A stretch of DNA of 64,000 bases from Pseudomonadota bacterium (GCA_023389105.1 JAEWEY010000010.1:62001-126000), one strand, 5' to 3'; counted from the first letter of the stretch, positions 1 to 10,921 are shown. Notes: generated by a model not told the origin, from the letters alone. Program-made: numbers and translations.

Positions 1-446
1 ATGTCGTTCAGCTCGCCGCGGATGCCATCGGCCATCTCAGCCGCCTTCTGCCGCTCGACCAAAGCCGCCTTGGCCAGGTCCTCGCGGTCCTTGCTCAGCG
101 CCAGCTCGGCCTTGCCGGTCCAGTCGGCCTGCAGGTCGTCCAGCCGGGTGACCGCTCGCCGCATCTCCTTGATGTCGGCGATCGACCGGGCCGCGGTGGC
201 GCGAACTTCGACCAAAGTCTCTTCCATTTCCAGGATGATCATGCGGATCATCCGGGCAGGATCCTCGGCCCGGTCGAGCAGGTCCGCCATGTTCGCCGCG
301 AAAATGTCGCGAGCGCGGCTGAACACGGGGCCGTTGAGCCAACCGGCAACCGGGGCAAAACGTCCGCTATTCGGCGCGCTCTCGACCTCGATCAGGCGAG
401 GCGTGCGTGCAGGGACCTTGGCTTCGAGGATCTCAAGTTCAGGCAT
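1..446 (-). CDS. pspA: Phage shock protein A (PspA/IM30 family), 3' end cut by window edge
   Basis: PspA binds the inner face of the cytoplasmic membrane and stabilises it under envelope stress. About 148 residues are visible. The stretch from roughly residue 42 matches the PspA core, with motifs RARDIFAANMADLL, DRAEDPARMIRMII and EMEETLVEVRATAARSIAD, followed by a charged coiled coil. The protein starts with an unusual extension of about 40 residues before the normal PspA start. A GTG codon just before FSRARD would give a standard-length start, but it has no visible ribosome site, so I kept the ATG. That ATG overlaps the stop of a small signal-peptide ORF by 8 bases, which suggests coupled translation. 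A sigma-54-like promoter lies upstream. The C-terminal coils lie outside the window. Confidence 0.88.
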   Translation of the reverse strand, partial: MPELEILEAKVPARTPRLIEVESAPNSGRFAPVAGWLNGPVFSRARDIFAANMADLLDRAEDPARMIRMIILEMEETLVEVRATAARSIADIKEMRRAVTRLDDLQADWTGKAELALSKDREDLAKAALVERQKAAEMADGIRGELND

Positions 447-576
447 TGATGGAAACCTTTACGGGGTTGGCATTCGCCTGGGCCGGACCGACGGCAGCGC
501 CGATGGCGATCGTGCTCATGAAGAGCGCGGCGGCCAGCGCCGTGAGGGTGCGGGTGAATTGCGACTGCGACGACAT
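439..576 (-). CDS. Small exported protein upstream of and overlapping pspA
   Basis: This 45-residue ORF has a ribosome site (AGGGAGATT) just before its ATG and ends inside the pspA start codon region (AATGCCTGA). It reads as a signal peptide: a short polar start, a hydrophobic core (LTALAAALFMSTIAIG) and an AQA-like cleavage site, leaving only about a dozen mature residues. It may be a tiny secreted product, or a leader whose translation is coupled to pspA. I recognise no domain. Its position between the sigma-54-like promoter and pspA makes it the first gene of the transcript. Confidence 0.6.
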   Translation of the reverse strand: MSSQSQFTRTLTALAAALFMSTIAIGAAVGPAQANANPVKVSINA

Positions 577-630
577 TGGTAATCTCCCTTTTTCGACCGC
601 GATTGCTGTGCGGCTCGATGCATCATGCTA

Positions 631-646
631 ATCAAGGAGCGTGCCA
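631..646 (-). promoter_or_regulatory. Sigma-54-like (-24/-12) promoter for pspA
   Basis: Read on the minus strand the site is TGGCACG-CTCC-TTGAT. It matches the sigma-54 consensus TGGCACG-N4-TTGCW except for GA in place of GC at -12. It lies about 55 bases upstream of the first start codon on that strand. Sigma-54 control with the PspF activator is the classic mode for pspA, which supports the call. No pspF gene is visible in the window. Confidence 0.55.
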
Positions 647-689
647 ATCCCGGAAAACTGCCAATAATCGTCCCGAGACGGGTCTATTG

Positions 690-741
690 GGGAAATTTCC
701 CAACCAACAGTTGGTGGCGAATCCCACGCAATGGTTGGGAA
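690..741. promoter_or_regulatory. Nested palindromes upstream of the pspA promoter (possible activator site)
   Basis: Three interlocking symmetric elements lie here. GGGAAATTTCCC (690-701) is a perfect 12-bp palindrome. ACCAAC-A-GTTGGT (703-715) has perfect 6-bp arms. TTCCCAACCA (697-706) pairs perfectly with TGGTTGGGAA (732-741) across 25 bp. They sit about 45-95 bp upstream of the -24 element, the usual place for a bacterial enhancer-binding protein such as PspF. They also lie upstream of the divergent gene at 798 and could serve both. Confidence 0.5.
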
Positions 742-797
742 CATTCACCGCGCCCGGCGCGTCGAACCGCAAAGCAGTTTTACGAAGGAGTAGAGTG

Positions 798-1013
798 ATG
801 CTGGGTAAGCTTGCAGGCGCGTGGCTGGGCGAAAAACTGGCCGGTCCGAACCGCGGCACGAAGGGTGCGATCATCGGCTATGGCGCCGCGGCGCTGGCAC
901 GGCGCAGCGTTCCCGCGCTGGCCGCGGTTACGCTCGGAGGCTGGGCATTTCGGAAGTTGCGCGACCGTCGTCGGTCGTCGCGTGGTTATCCCTCCGAAGC
1001 TTCGCCGTCCTGA
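798..1013 (+). CDS. Small glycine-rich membrane-associated protein, unknown function
   Basis: This 71-residue protein is preceded by a clear GAAGGAG ribosome site. It has alternating Gly/Ala-rich hydrophobic stretches (GAIIGYGAAALARR, ALAAVTLGGWAF) that could form one or two short membrane segments, and a basic tail (RKLRDRRRS). It is transcribed divergently from pspA across the palindrome cluster, so it may share envelope-stress control. Its 3' end overlaps the convergent DUF3297 gene by 28 bases. I recognise the general type from sphingomonads but know no function. Confidence 0.65.
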   Translation: MLGKLAGAWLGEKLAGPNRGTKGAIIGYGAAALARRSVPALAAVTLGGWAFRKLRDRRRSSRGYPSEASPS

Positions 1014-1270
1014 GCGGCGCCGGCGTCTTCATAATAAGGGGCGACCTCGCCCTTTAGCTTGATCGTCATCGGCTGTCCGAACCGGTCGCGGCTCTTGCCG
1101 GCCGCGACGCGGATCCATCCCTCGGACACGCTATATTCGATGACGTTCGTCTTTTCCTGACCATTGAACTTGATGCCGACGCCGCGGCTGAGCAGCGCCT
1201 CGTCATAATGCTCGCTCCTGGGATCGAGCGAGAGGCGATCGGGCGGCGTGTCGGTCTGATTGTCGGCCAT
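986..1270 (-). CDS. DUF3297 family protein
   Basis: This is a 94-residue soluble protein. The sequence DRLSLDPRSEHYD at the start, GVGIKFNG near residue 30, and the EGWIRVAAGKSRDRFG block in the middle are typical of DUF3297, a short family common in Proteobacteria whose function is unknown. The C-terminus is acidic. The length matches the family. It is monocistronic by position and convergent with the gene at 798-1013. Confidence 0.85.
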   Translation of the reverse strand: MADNQTDTPPDRLSLDPRSEHYDEALLSRGVGIKFNGQEKTNVIEYSVSEGWIRVAAGKSRDRFGQPMTIKLKGEVAPYYEDAGAAQDGEASEG

Positions 1271-1403
1271 GCCGCAGCGGCTACCGGCTTTCCGGTCGTC
1301 GGGTCAACCAGCAGACGCCCGGCTTCGACCAACGGCTCTCGCGGCCATTGCCTTCCGTCACGCGGCTGGCCACACATCCACCCCTGTTCAGGGGGTCTCA
1401 ATC

Positions 1404-4724
<3,321 letters not shown>

Positions 4725-4725
4725 T

Positions 4726-5211
4726 CTAGCGCCTCGGCACGGTCTCGATCCGCTCGACCTTGGTCTTGCCCGGCGTGACGACGAAGACCGTGCCATAGTC
4801 CGTGTCGGCGAGCGGCCCCACCTGCTCGCCGCCGAACTGCGCTACGATGTCGGGCACCGTGTTGCTGTGCCCGACAATCAGCGCCGCGCCCTTGATCGCC
4901 TCCACCGCCTTCTTCAGCGCCGCCGGGTCCTTCGGATCATAGCTGGCAACCGTCAGCTTGAGCGCCTTCGCGAGCGGCTCGCCAGTCTCGACCGCACGTT
5001 TGGTCGGTGTCGCGAAGATTGCGCTGATCTTGCGCTTGCCGAGGATGGAGACGAGCTTCTGTGCATTGGCAGCGCCTTCGGCTGACAAGGGCGGGTCGCT
5101 CCCACCCGCTTTTTGAAGGTGGCGCATCACGTAGATCTTGTTTGCGGCCGTTGCCGGAGCCCCCAAAAGCGCGGCCGCCGCGACCGCGAACGCCAATAGA
5201 AGTTTGCTCAC
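4726..5211 (-). CDS. Exported histidine phosphatase family protein
   Basis: This 161-residue protein starts at GTG and has an N-terminal signal peptide (LLLAFAVAAAALLGAPATA). The branch-1 histidine phosphatase core follows: an RH motif at the start of the mature domain (YVMRHLQKAGG), then LSAEGAANAQKL, FATPTKRAVETGEPLA, and the second catalytic histidine in LIVGHSN. The usual RHG/RHA triplet is RHL here. The substrate is unknown; small exported members act on phosphate esters. It lies 13 bases downstream of the 5225-5509 gene on the same strand, so the two may be cotranscribed, and it is convergent with the amidohydrolase. Confidence 0.85.
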   Translation of the reverse strand: MSKLLLAFAVAAAALLGAPATAANKIYVMRHLQKAGGSDPPLSAEGAANAQKLVSILGKRKISAIFATPTKRAVETGEPLAKALKLTVASYDPKDPAALKKAVEAIKGAALIVGHSNTVPDIVAQFGGEQVGPLADTDYGTVFVVTPGKTKVERIETVPRR

Positions 5212-5224
5212 CTCGGACCCCTGC

Positions 5225-5509
5225 TTACTCTTTGCTCGGCAGCATCAGATCGACCTCACTCTCGGTCGGGTCGGTGAAACCGCGAATGATCTGCACGAGC
5301 GCTTCGGTCCCGAACAGCTGGTAGAGCGCGAACAGGCCGTTCGCGAGAGCGCCGTCAAACTGGAACCGGAAGCGGTCGATCCCGCAATTGTCCATCGTCA
5401 GGTCGCCGCCGCTATACTTGAAGGTTACGTCGCGGAACGTGCAACCCTTGTAGCTGTTGCCGTCCAGCTCGACCGTCCCACCCTCGAAATTCTCGTTCAC
5501 GTAGTCCAC
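5225..5509 (-). CDS. Small hypothetical protein with pentapeptide-like N-terminus
   Basis: The protein is about 94 residues from a GTG start preceded by AAAGGA. An upstream ATG at 5566 would add 19 residues but has no good ribosome site. The first half (FEGGTVELDGNSYKGCTFRD, then VTFKYSGGDLTMDNCG) has a periodicity like a pentapeptide-repeat beta-helix, with C and F at stacked positions. The second half (LFALYQLFGTEALVQIIRGF) looks helical. I do not recognise a named family. It probably shares a transcript with the histidine phosphatase gene. Confidence 0.7.
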   Translation of the reverse strand: MDYVNENFEGGTVELDGNSYKGCTFRDVTFKYSGGDLTMDNCGIDRFRFQFDGALANGLFALYQLFGTEALVQIIRGFTDPTESEVDLMLPSKE

Positions 5510-5661
5510 TGCAATTCCTTTGCGCGATGAGCGTCCAGCAGCGGTTAGGGCATCGCGAACCAGCATGCCAATGCCGAATGAACCTGGAGCGGTGTAAAGT
5601 CTCCTTGTCTGTCAGATTTGCGGCCTCGCCAAGTCGAGACTAAGCGCGGCGCGGGAGAGAC

Positions 5662-6930
5662 ATGAGCGACAAAGATCCATCACTGTGCCGCAACGCCCCG
5701 AGCCTTGCCCTGCACGTTCCCGAACCCGCGTTCCGCCCTGGCGACACGCCCGACTTTTCCTCGGTTCAAGTTCCTGCGGCTGGCAGCGCGGCACGGCCCG
5801 ATACGACGGCCGCCGCGGCGGATACGCATCCACTCGCAACGCAGCTCGTCCGTGTGCTCGGCGAGGACAATCAGGCGGTCGGCTCGTGGGACCCAAAGCT
5901 CGCGCCCGACACGCTGCGCAAGATGCTGCGCGACATGGTCACCGTCCGCATCTTCGACGACCGCATGTACCGGTCGCAGCGGCAGGGGAAGACCAGCTTC
6001 TACATGAAGTGCACTGGCGAGGAGGCGATCGCCGTCGCCGCCCAGACCGCACTCGACCGCGACGACATGCATTTCCCGACCTACCGCCAACAGGGGCTGC
6101 TCGTCGCGCGCGGCTACCCGCTGACGGAGATGATGAACCAGATCTACTCCAACCGCGGCGACAAGCTGAAGGGGCGCCAGCTGCCGATCATGTATTCGGA
6201 CAAGGCGCACGGTTTCTTCTCCATCTCCGGTAACCTCGCCACGCAATTTCCGCAGGCCGTCGGCTGGGCGATGGGCGCGGCGATCAAGGGCGACAGCCGC
6301 ATCGCGATGGGCTGGGTCGGCGACGGCGCCACCGCGGAAGGCGACTTCCACAGCGCGCTGACCTTCGCCGCGGTCTACAACGCGCCGGTCATCCTGGCGG
6401 TGGTCAACAACCAATGGGCGATCTCCAGCTTCTCCGGCATCGCCGGCGCCGAGCGCGCGACCTTTGCGCAGCGCGCGGTGGGCTACGGCGTCGCCTCGCT
6501 GCGCGTCGACGGCAATGACGCGCTCGCCGTGTACGCCGGGGTCAACTGGGCAGCCGAACGTGCGCGCGCCAATGGCGGTCCGACATTGATCGAGTTTTTC
6601 ACCTATCGCGCCGAGGGCCACTCCACGTCGGACGACCCCTCCGGCTACCGCCCGACCAACGAAGCCAAGCTGTGGCCGCTGGGCGATCCGATCGAGCGGC
6701 TGAAGGCGCACCTGCTCGCGATCGGCGAGTGGGACGAGGAGCGTCACGCCGCGATGACCGCGGAATGCGACGCCGCCGTTCGCGCCGCGCAGAAGGAGTC
6801 CGAGAAGCTCGGCATCCTTCCGGAGCAGGGCAAGGACGACATCGGATCGGTGTTCACCGACGTCTATGCCGATGTCCCTTGGCACCTCGCCGAACAGCGC
6901 GAGCAGGCGCTCGCCGAGGGAGGCGAATAA
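5662..6930 (+). CDS. bkdA1: Branched-chain 2-oxoacid dehydrogenase E1 component, alpha subunit
   Basis: This 422-residue protein is the thiamine-diphosphate-binding half of the E1 that decarboxylates the 2-oxoacids from valine, leucine and isoleucine. Visible features are the family motif KTSFYMKCTGEEAI, the FPTYRQQG segment, and the thiamine diphosphate motif GDGATAEGDFH near residue 220 ending in VNNQWAIS. The phosphorylation-loop-like YRAEGHSTSDDPSGYR stretch follows. The N-terminal extension of about 60 residues is as in Pseudomonas BkdA1 rather than PDH E1 alpha. A GGGAGAGAC ribosome site precedes the ATG. Its TAA stop overlaps the next start (TAATG), so translation is coupled to the beta subunit. 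Confidence 0.95.
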   Translation: MSDKDPSLCRNAPSLALHVPEPAFRPGDTPDFSSVQVPAAGSAARPDTTAAAADTHPLATQLVRVLGEDNQAVGSWDPKLAPDTLRKMLRDMVTVRIFDDRMYRSQRQGKTSFYMKCTGEEAIAVAAQTALDRDDMHFPTYRQQGLLVARGYPLTEMMNQIYSNRGDKLKGRQLPIMYSDKAHGFFSISGNLATQFPQAVGWAMGAAIKGDSRIAMGWVGDGATAEGDFHSALTFAAVYNAPVILAVVNNQWAISSFSGIAGAERATFAQRAVGYGVASLRVDGNDALAVYAGVNWAAERARANGGPTLIEFFTYRAEGHSTSDDPSGYRPTNEAKLWPLGDPIERLKAHLLAIGEWDEERHAAMTAECDAAVRAAQKESEKLGILPEQGKDDIGSVFTDVYADVPWHLAEQREQALAEGGE

Positions 6931-7943
6931 TGCCGACCCTGAACATGATCCAGGCGCTCAACGACGCCCACAAGGTGATTATGCGCGCCGACGACGACAT
7001 TGTCGTGTTCGGCGAGGACATCGGCTATTTCGGCGGCGTCTTCCGGGTCACCGAGGGCCTGCAGAAAGAGTTCGGCAAGACTCGCGTGTTCGACGCGCCG
7101 ATCAGCGAAGGCGGCATCGTCTCCACCGCGGTCGGCATGGCCGCCTATGGCCTGAAGCCGGTGATCGAAATCCAGTTCGCCGACTACATCTACCCGGGCT
7201 ACGACCAGATCGTCAGCGAAGTCGCCAAGATGCGTTACCGCACTGCGGCCGAGTGGACGATGCCGATGGTCATCCGCACGCCCTATGGCGGCGGCATCTT
7301 CGGCGGGCAGACGCATAGCCAGTCGCCCGAAAGCCTGTTCACGCACATCGCGGGTCTGAAGGTCGTCATCCCCTCAACACCCTATGACGCCAAGGGCCTG
7401 CTGATCGCGGCGATCGAGGATCCCGATCCGGTCATCTTCTTCGAGCCCAAGCGCATCTACAACGGCCCGTTCGACGGCCACCACGACCGTCCGGTGAAGC
7501 CCTGGTCGAAGCATCTCGCCAGCGAAGTCCCCGAAGGCCATTACACCGTGCCGATCGGCAAGGCGGCGGTCGTCCGCGAGGGCGAAGACCTGACCGTCCT
7601 CGCCTACGGCACCATGGTCCACGTCGCGCTTGCCGCAGTTGAGGAGCAGGGCATCGACGCCGAGGTGATCGACCTGCGTACGCTCGTCCCGCTCGACCTC
7701 GACACCATCGAGCAGTCGGTGAAAAAGACCGGCCGCTGCCTTGTCGCGCATGAAGCGCCGCGCACCAGCGGCTTCGGCGCCGAGTTGGTCGCCCTGGTGC
7801 AGGAGCGCTGCTTCTATCACCTCGAGGCCCCGGTCGAGCGGGTCACCGGCTGGGACACGCCCTACCCTCACGCATACGAATGGGCCTATTTCCCCGGCCC
7901 GAAGCGCATCAAGACGGCGCTTGGAAAGGTCATGGCTGACTGA
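6930..7943 (+). CDS. bkdA2: Branched-chain 2-oxoacid dehydrogenase E1 component, beta subunit
   Basis: This 337-residue protein forms the alpha2-beta2 E1 with the preceding gene. Typical E1 beta motifs are MIQALNDAHKVIMRADDD at the start, VFGEDIGYFGGVFRVTEGL, EGGIVSTAVGMAAYGLKPV, EIQFADYIYPGYDQI and the C-terminal TGWDTPYPHAYEWAYFPGP, which is characteristic of the branched-chain rather than the pyruvate enzyme. The start is the ATG overlapping the upstream stop. The stop overlaps the E2 start (TGATGG), so all three subunits are tightly coupled. Confidence 0.96.
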   Translation: MPTLNMIQALNDAHKVIMRADDDIVVFGEDIGYFGGVFRVTEGLQKEFGKTRVFDAPISEGGIVSTAVGMAAYGLKPVIEIQFADYIYPGYDQIVSEVAKMRYRTAAEWTMPMVIRTPYGGGIFGGQTHSQSPESLFTHIAGLKVVIPSTPYDAKGLLIAAIEDPDPVIFFEPKRIYNGPFDGHHDRPVKPWSKHLASEVPEGHYTVPIGKAAVVREGEDLTVLAYGTMVHVALAAVEEQGIDAEVIDLRTLVPLDLDTIEQSVKKTGRCLVAHEAPRTSGFGAELVALVQERCFYHLEAPVERVTGWDTPYPHAYEWAYFPGPKRIKTALGKVMAD

Positions 7944-9253
7944 TGGGACTATACAAGTTCAAGCTGCCCGACATCGGCGAAGGCATTGCCGAGGCGGAAA
8001 TCGTCGCCTGGCACGTGAAAGTCGGCGACACGATCGGCGAGGATCAGCAGATCGCCGACATGATGACCGACAAGGCCACGGTCGAGATGGAAAGCCCGGT
8101 GGCCGGCAAGGTGGTCGAGCTGGCCGGTGAAGTCGGCGACCAGGTGTCGATAGGCGCCGTGCTCGCCGTGATCGAGACCGAAGGCGCGGACCGTTCGGAA
8201 GAGCCTGCCGCGGACAGCACCGAAGAACAGCCGCTTGCCGATGGCGCAGTCGAAGCGACGCCGGAAATGGCGGAAGAGATTCCTGTCACTGCCACTTCGC
8301 AAGAACCCGTTCGTGCTGAGCGGAGGGCAGAGCCCGAAGTCGAAGCGCGTCAGGTGCAGGTTGCAGAAGAGCGCCCTTCGACTTCGCTCAGGACGAACGA
8401 ACACGTTTTGGCCTCCCCCGCCGTCCGCGCTCGCGCCCGCGATCTCGGCATCGACCTCGGTCAGGTCCGCACCGCCAGCGACCGCATTCGCCACTCGGAC
8501 CTAGATGCCTATCTCCTTTACAATGGCGGCAGCGTCGCCGGCCGAGGCGCCGCGCCGCGCGCGGACGAGACGATCAAGGTCGTCGGCCTGCGTCGCAAGA
8601 TCGCCGAGAACATGCAGGAGGCGAAGCGCCGCATCCCGCACTTCACGCTTGTCGAAGAATTCGACGTTACCGATCTCGAAGACACGCGCGCGATGATGAA
8701 TCGCGACCGCGGTCAGAACCCAAAGCTGACGCTGCTGCCGTTCCTCATCACCGCGATGGGCAAGGCGCTGCCGAACTGGCCGATGCTCAACGCGACCTAT
8801 GACGACGATGCCGGCGTCATTACGCGCCACGGATCGCTCAACCTCGGCATGGCGACGCAGACGCCGAACGGCCTGATGGTCGCCGTCATCCGTGACGCGC
8901 AGAACAAGAGCGTGTGGGATCTCGCCCGCGAGATTTCCCGTCTCGCCGACGCCGCCCGCACGGGCAAGGCGACCCGCGAAGAGCTGTCCGGCTCGTCGAT
9001 CACCCTGTCGAGCCTCGGTCCGATGGGCGGCATCACCTCGACCCCGGTCATCAACCGCCCGGAAGTCGCGATCATCGCCGTCAACAAGGTCGAGGAAAAG
9101 GTCGTTGTGCTCGACGGCGAGATCGAAGTCCGCAAGCGCATGAACCTTTCGCTCAGTTGCGACCATCGCGTTGTCGACGGCTGGGACGCGGCCAGCTTCA
9201 TGCAGGATCTCAAGACCTATATCGAGAATCCGATCCGGCTGCTCTCCGCTTGA
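7943..9253 (+). CDS. bkdB: Branched-chain 2-oxoacid dehydrogenase E2 (dihydrolipoyl acyltransferase)
   Basis: This 436-residue protein is the core acyltransferase that passes the branched acyl group from lipoate to CoA. It has a lipoyl domain (residues 1-80, lipoylated Lys44 in TDKATVEM), a long acidic linker, an E3/E1-binding domain (about 155-190, LASPAVRARARDLGIDL) and a catalytic domain ending in the active-site motif CDHRVVDGWDAASF. Linker residues about 122-153 are encoded by an inverted pair of a dispersed repeat, giving the odd string RPSTSLRTNEH. No E3 (lpd) gene follows, so E3 must come from elsewhere. The next gene is convergent. Confidence 0.96.
   Translation: MGLYKFKLPDIGEGIAEAEIVAWHVKVGDTIGEDQQIADMMTDKATVEMESPVAGKVVELAGEVGDQVSIGAVLAVIETEGADRSEEPAADSTEEQPLADGAVEATPEMAEEIPVTATSQEPVRAERRAEPEVEARQVQVAEERPSTSLRTNEHVLASPAVRARARDLGIDLGQVRTASDRIRHSDLDAYLLYNGGSVAGRGAAPRADETIKVVGLRRKIAENMQEAKRRIPHFTLVEEFDVTDLEDTRAMMNRDRGQNPKLTLLPFLITAMGKALPNWPMLNATYDDDAGVITRHGSLNLGMATQTPNGLMVAVIRDAQNKSVWDLAREISRLADAARTGKATREELSGSSITLSSLGPMGGITSTPVINRPEVAIIAVNKVEEKVVVLDGEIEVRKRMNLSLSCDHRVVDGWDAASFMQDLKTYIENPIRLLSA
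8308..8399. repeat. REP-like inverted repeat pair inside the E2 linker coding sequence
   Basis: CGTTCGTGCTGAGC (8308-8321) pairs with GCTCAGGACGAACG (8386-8399), with one mismatch. The right unit extends leftward as GCCCTTCGACTTC (8373-8385), partly mirrored by GAAGTCGAAGCGC near 8336-8348. This GTTCGTCCTGAGCGAAGTCGAAGGG-type palindrome is, to my knowledge, a common dispersed intergenic element in sphingomonad genomes. Here it is translated in frame. Confidence 0.7.
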
Positions 9254-9724
9254 TTACTGCGGGGCGGGCGTCGCCCCGGAATAGGTCCAGCTGGCGATTT
9301 TCCAGTCGGCGCCAGCCTTGGCCATGACGAACGTCATGCTGCCTTTCCCAACCATTTTTTTCCCGTACTGGGCGAAGCTGTAGGTCGTCGGGAGGACGAT
9401 ATAGGCGGACCTCCAATCGCTATTGGCCTGCAACGGCGCGCCATAATCGACTCGCCCGCCGCTTATTCCGCGCTTGGCTGCGTCGGCACCGTAAGCGTCG
9501 AGCCAGCGCTTGACGGATCCCGCCCCGGTCCAGCTGTAGGGCGCGAACTCGTCGACGATAATTGCCCCATCGCGATGCGCTGCCTGGAAGGCGGCGACGT
9601 CGCCGCCGTTGAACTTGTCTAGCACCGTCGTGACCGCCTTGGTCGCGTCTTCGGCAGGTCCGGCGACGGCCGGCATTGAAGCTATGAGCGCGATCGCCCC
9701 CGAAAATAATGCGAGTGTCCGCAT
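9254..9724 (-). CDS. Exported NTF2/SnoaL-like domain protein
   Basis: This 156-residue protein has a signal peptide (LALFSGAIALIASMPAVAG) followed by an NTF2-like fold pattern. It opens with a helix (AVTTVLDKFNGGDVAAFQAAH), then RDGAIIVDEFAPYSWTG and a WLDAYG helix. Alternating strands (GSMTFVMAKAGADWKIASWTYSG) close the cone. Such proteins resemble DUF4440/SnoaL-like ketosteroid-isomerase relatives; catalytic residues cannot be assigned. The ribosome site is GGAGGG. It is convergent with bkdB, with the two stops adjacent. Confidence 0.8.
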   Translation of the reverse strand: MRTLALFSGAIALIASMPAVAGPAEDATKAVTTVLDKFNGGDVAAFQAAHRDGAIIVDEFAPYSWTGAGSVKRWLDAYGADAAKRGISGGRVDYGAPLQANSDWRSAYIVLPTTYSFAQYGKKMVGKGSMTFVMAKAGADWKIASWTYSGATPAPQ

Positions 9725-9822
9725 GACCCCCTCCTTTGGCGGTCGTTCAACGCGAACAAGGGGCGCGGACCGCGGCGCGCGCAGTGTCGCTGCGCGCCCG
9801 TCGGCGCGTCGTCAAGCAGGCC

Positions 9823-10068
9823 CTACTTCTTGGCCTTGAGATCGTGCCAGCTGTCCTCGTTCACCTCGACGCCGTGCTTCTTCGCGGCCGTCTTGATCCG
9901 CCGCCACGCGGCATCGCGCTCATCGTCACTGACGCCCTTGACCTGATTGAACCGCGCGATCGCGTTGCGCACATGCTCCGCGTCGTGGATGGGTTCCTTC
10001 CGTTCTTTCGGGAAGGCGAATTTGTCGCTGTCGATATGGTCCCGTTTGGCTTCGCTGAGTTCGGACAT
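9823..10068 (-). CDS. DUF6582-type small stress-associated protein
   Basis: This 81-residue soluble, highly charged protein has the conserved blocks FAFPKERKEPIHDAEHVRNAIARF and VSDDERDAAWRRIKTAAKKHGVEV, which place it with the DUF6582 family. The fold looks helical. A strong GACGGAGGTC ribosome site precedes the ATG. A GAAC-N16-CGTT element just upstream resembles an EcfG general-stress promoter, which would fit the stress context of similar small proteins. The biochemical role is unknown. Confidence 0.8.
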   Translation of the reverse strand: MSELSEAKRDHIDSDKFAFPKERKEPIHDAEHVRNAIARFNQVKGVSDDERDAAWRRIKTAAKKHGVEVNEDSWHDLKAKK

Positions 10069-10087
10069 TCTTGACCTCCGTCAGATC

Positions 10088-10111
10088 AACGCATGACGGG
10101 ACGACCCGTTC
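10088..10111 (-). promoter_or_regulatory. Possible EcfG-type promoter for the DUF6582 gene
   Basis: On the minus strand GAAC (10111-10108) is followed after 16 bases by CGTT (10091-10088). The full -35 reads CGAAC rather than GGAAC. The leader would be only about 13 bases, long enough for the ribosome site but tight. It is a weaker match than the site at 59461-59485. Confidence 0.35.
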
Positions 10112-10192
10112 GAAAGATGAAATTTTGTTCATTTTGTCTCCGCATACTTTCGGGTATGTCGGATAGCACGAGGCAGTTGCCCCTGACTCGTC

Positions 10193-10229
10193 CGAAGAAG
10201 CGCTCCCTTTTCAGTGGGGCGCTTCTTCG
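10193..10229 (-). terminator. Strong hairpin, probable terminator of azoR
   Basis: CGAAGAAGCGC (10193-10203) and GCGCTTCTTCG (10219-10229) are perfect 11-bp arms. Three further pairs, one of them a wobble, close a 9-base loop. It lies 11 bases past the azoR stop. There is no good U-tract in either direction. A second small stem (CATAC/GTATG) near 10143-10158 leaves open a short structured RNA on the plus strand. Confidence 0.55.
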
Positions 10230-10239
10230 TTGAGGGGCT

Positions 10240-10791
10240 TCAGGCCGCTAGGCGGATCGTTTGGCCAAGCGCCTGATTGATCGAACGCTCACGCTGCTCT
10301 GGACCGATCGCCAGCCCATCCGCGGCCACGAACTCCGGCTCGATGCCGATGAAGCCGAACACGCCGCGCAAATAGCTTTCGAGATGTTCGAGCGCTGAGG
10401 CTGGCGACCCTTGGTCGTAAAACCCTCCCCGTGCGAGCGCCACGATCACCCGCTTGCCGCCGGCCAGGCCCTCTGGCCCGTTCTCTGTGTATCGGAAGGT
10501 TTTGCCCGCAACGAGGATGCGGTCGAGCCACGCCTTCAGCTGGCTTGGAAGCGTGAAATTGTACATCGGCGCGCCGATCACCACCGTGTCAGCATCCAAG
10601 AACTCGTCCAGCACCGAAGTGTCAGCAAAGGCGTCCAGCGTCAAGTGTGGCAGTGGCGCGGAGACGAGATCGCGAACAATGACATCGCCCCCGCCGTCGG
10701 CCATGCGAAGCTGATCGACGATCGAGCGGGTGATGGCGCGGCTGGCACTCTGCTCGCCGCTGATGCTGCTGTCGATATGCAGAATGGTCAC
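10240..10791 (-). CDS. azoR: FMN-dependent NADH-azoreductase
   Basis: This 183-residue flavodoxin-fold enzyme reduces azo dyes and quinones by two electrons with NADH. Motifs are the phosphate-binding loop HIDSSISGEQSASRAITR at the N-terminus, APMYNFTLPSQLKAWLDRI with the conserved flavin contact region, and ALARGGFYDQGSP before the C-terminal helix. Length and motif order match AcpD/AzoR. It is divergent from an HxlR regulator with an N-terminal cysteine, an arrangement like the quinone-sensing YodB/azoreductase pairs known in Bacillus, so induction by electrophiles is likely. Confidence 0.93.
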   Translation of the reverse strand: MTILHIDSSISGEQSASRAITRSIVDQLRMADGGGDVIVRDLVSAPLPHLTLDAFADTSVLDEFLDADTVVIGAPMYNFTLPSQLKAWLDRILVAGKTFRYTENGPEGLAGGKRVIVALARGGFYDQGSPASALEHLESYLRGVFGFIGIEPEFVAADGLAIGPEQRERSINQALGQTIRLAA

Positions 10792-10809
10792 TATTGCCTC
10801 CTAAGTATG

Positions 10810-10889
10810 GATTTGTTACCGAGGCACCCTAAATAACCACCAGCACTAGGCTCACAAGAACGCACTTTTTTGGTTCTCACGAACAAATC
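10810..10889. promoter_or_regulatory. azoR/HxlR divergent control region with inverted repeats
   Basis: The 130-bp divergent gap holds two inverted repeats. GATTTGTT (10810-10817) pairs perfectly with AACAAATC (10882-10889), placing one half-site near each gene. AGAAC (10857-10861) pairs with GTTCT (10873-10877). Either could be the HxlR operator. No convincing -35/-10 pair stands out. Confidence 0.35.
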
Positions 10890-10921
10890 TGTGCGACGGG
10901 AACAGCGAAGGAACCGCCCTC

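Noticed and set aside
1..582. Plus-strand reading frame of 193 residues
   Set aside because: It is antisense to pspA and its leader ORF; the sequence is Ser/Arg-rich with no domain, while the minus strand encodes clear PspA motifs.
10132..10229. A small regulatory RNA on the plus strand ending at the hairpin
   Set aside because: Two stems are present, but there is no promoter or U-tract, and the larger hairpin is explained as the azoR terminator.
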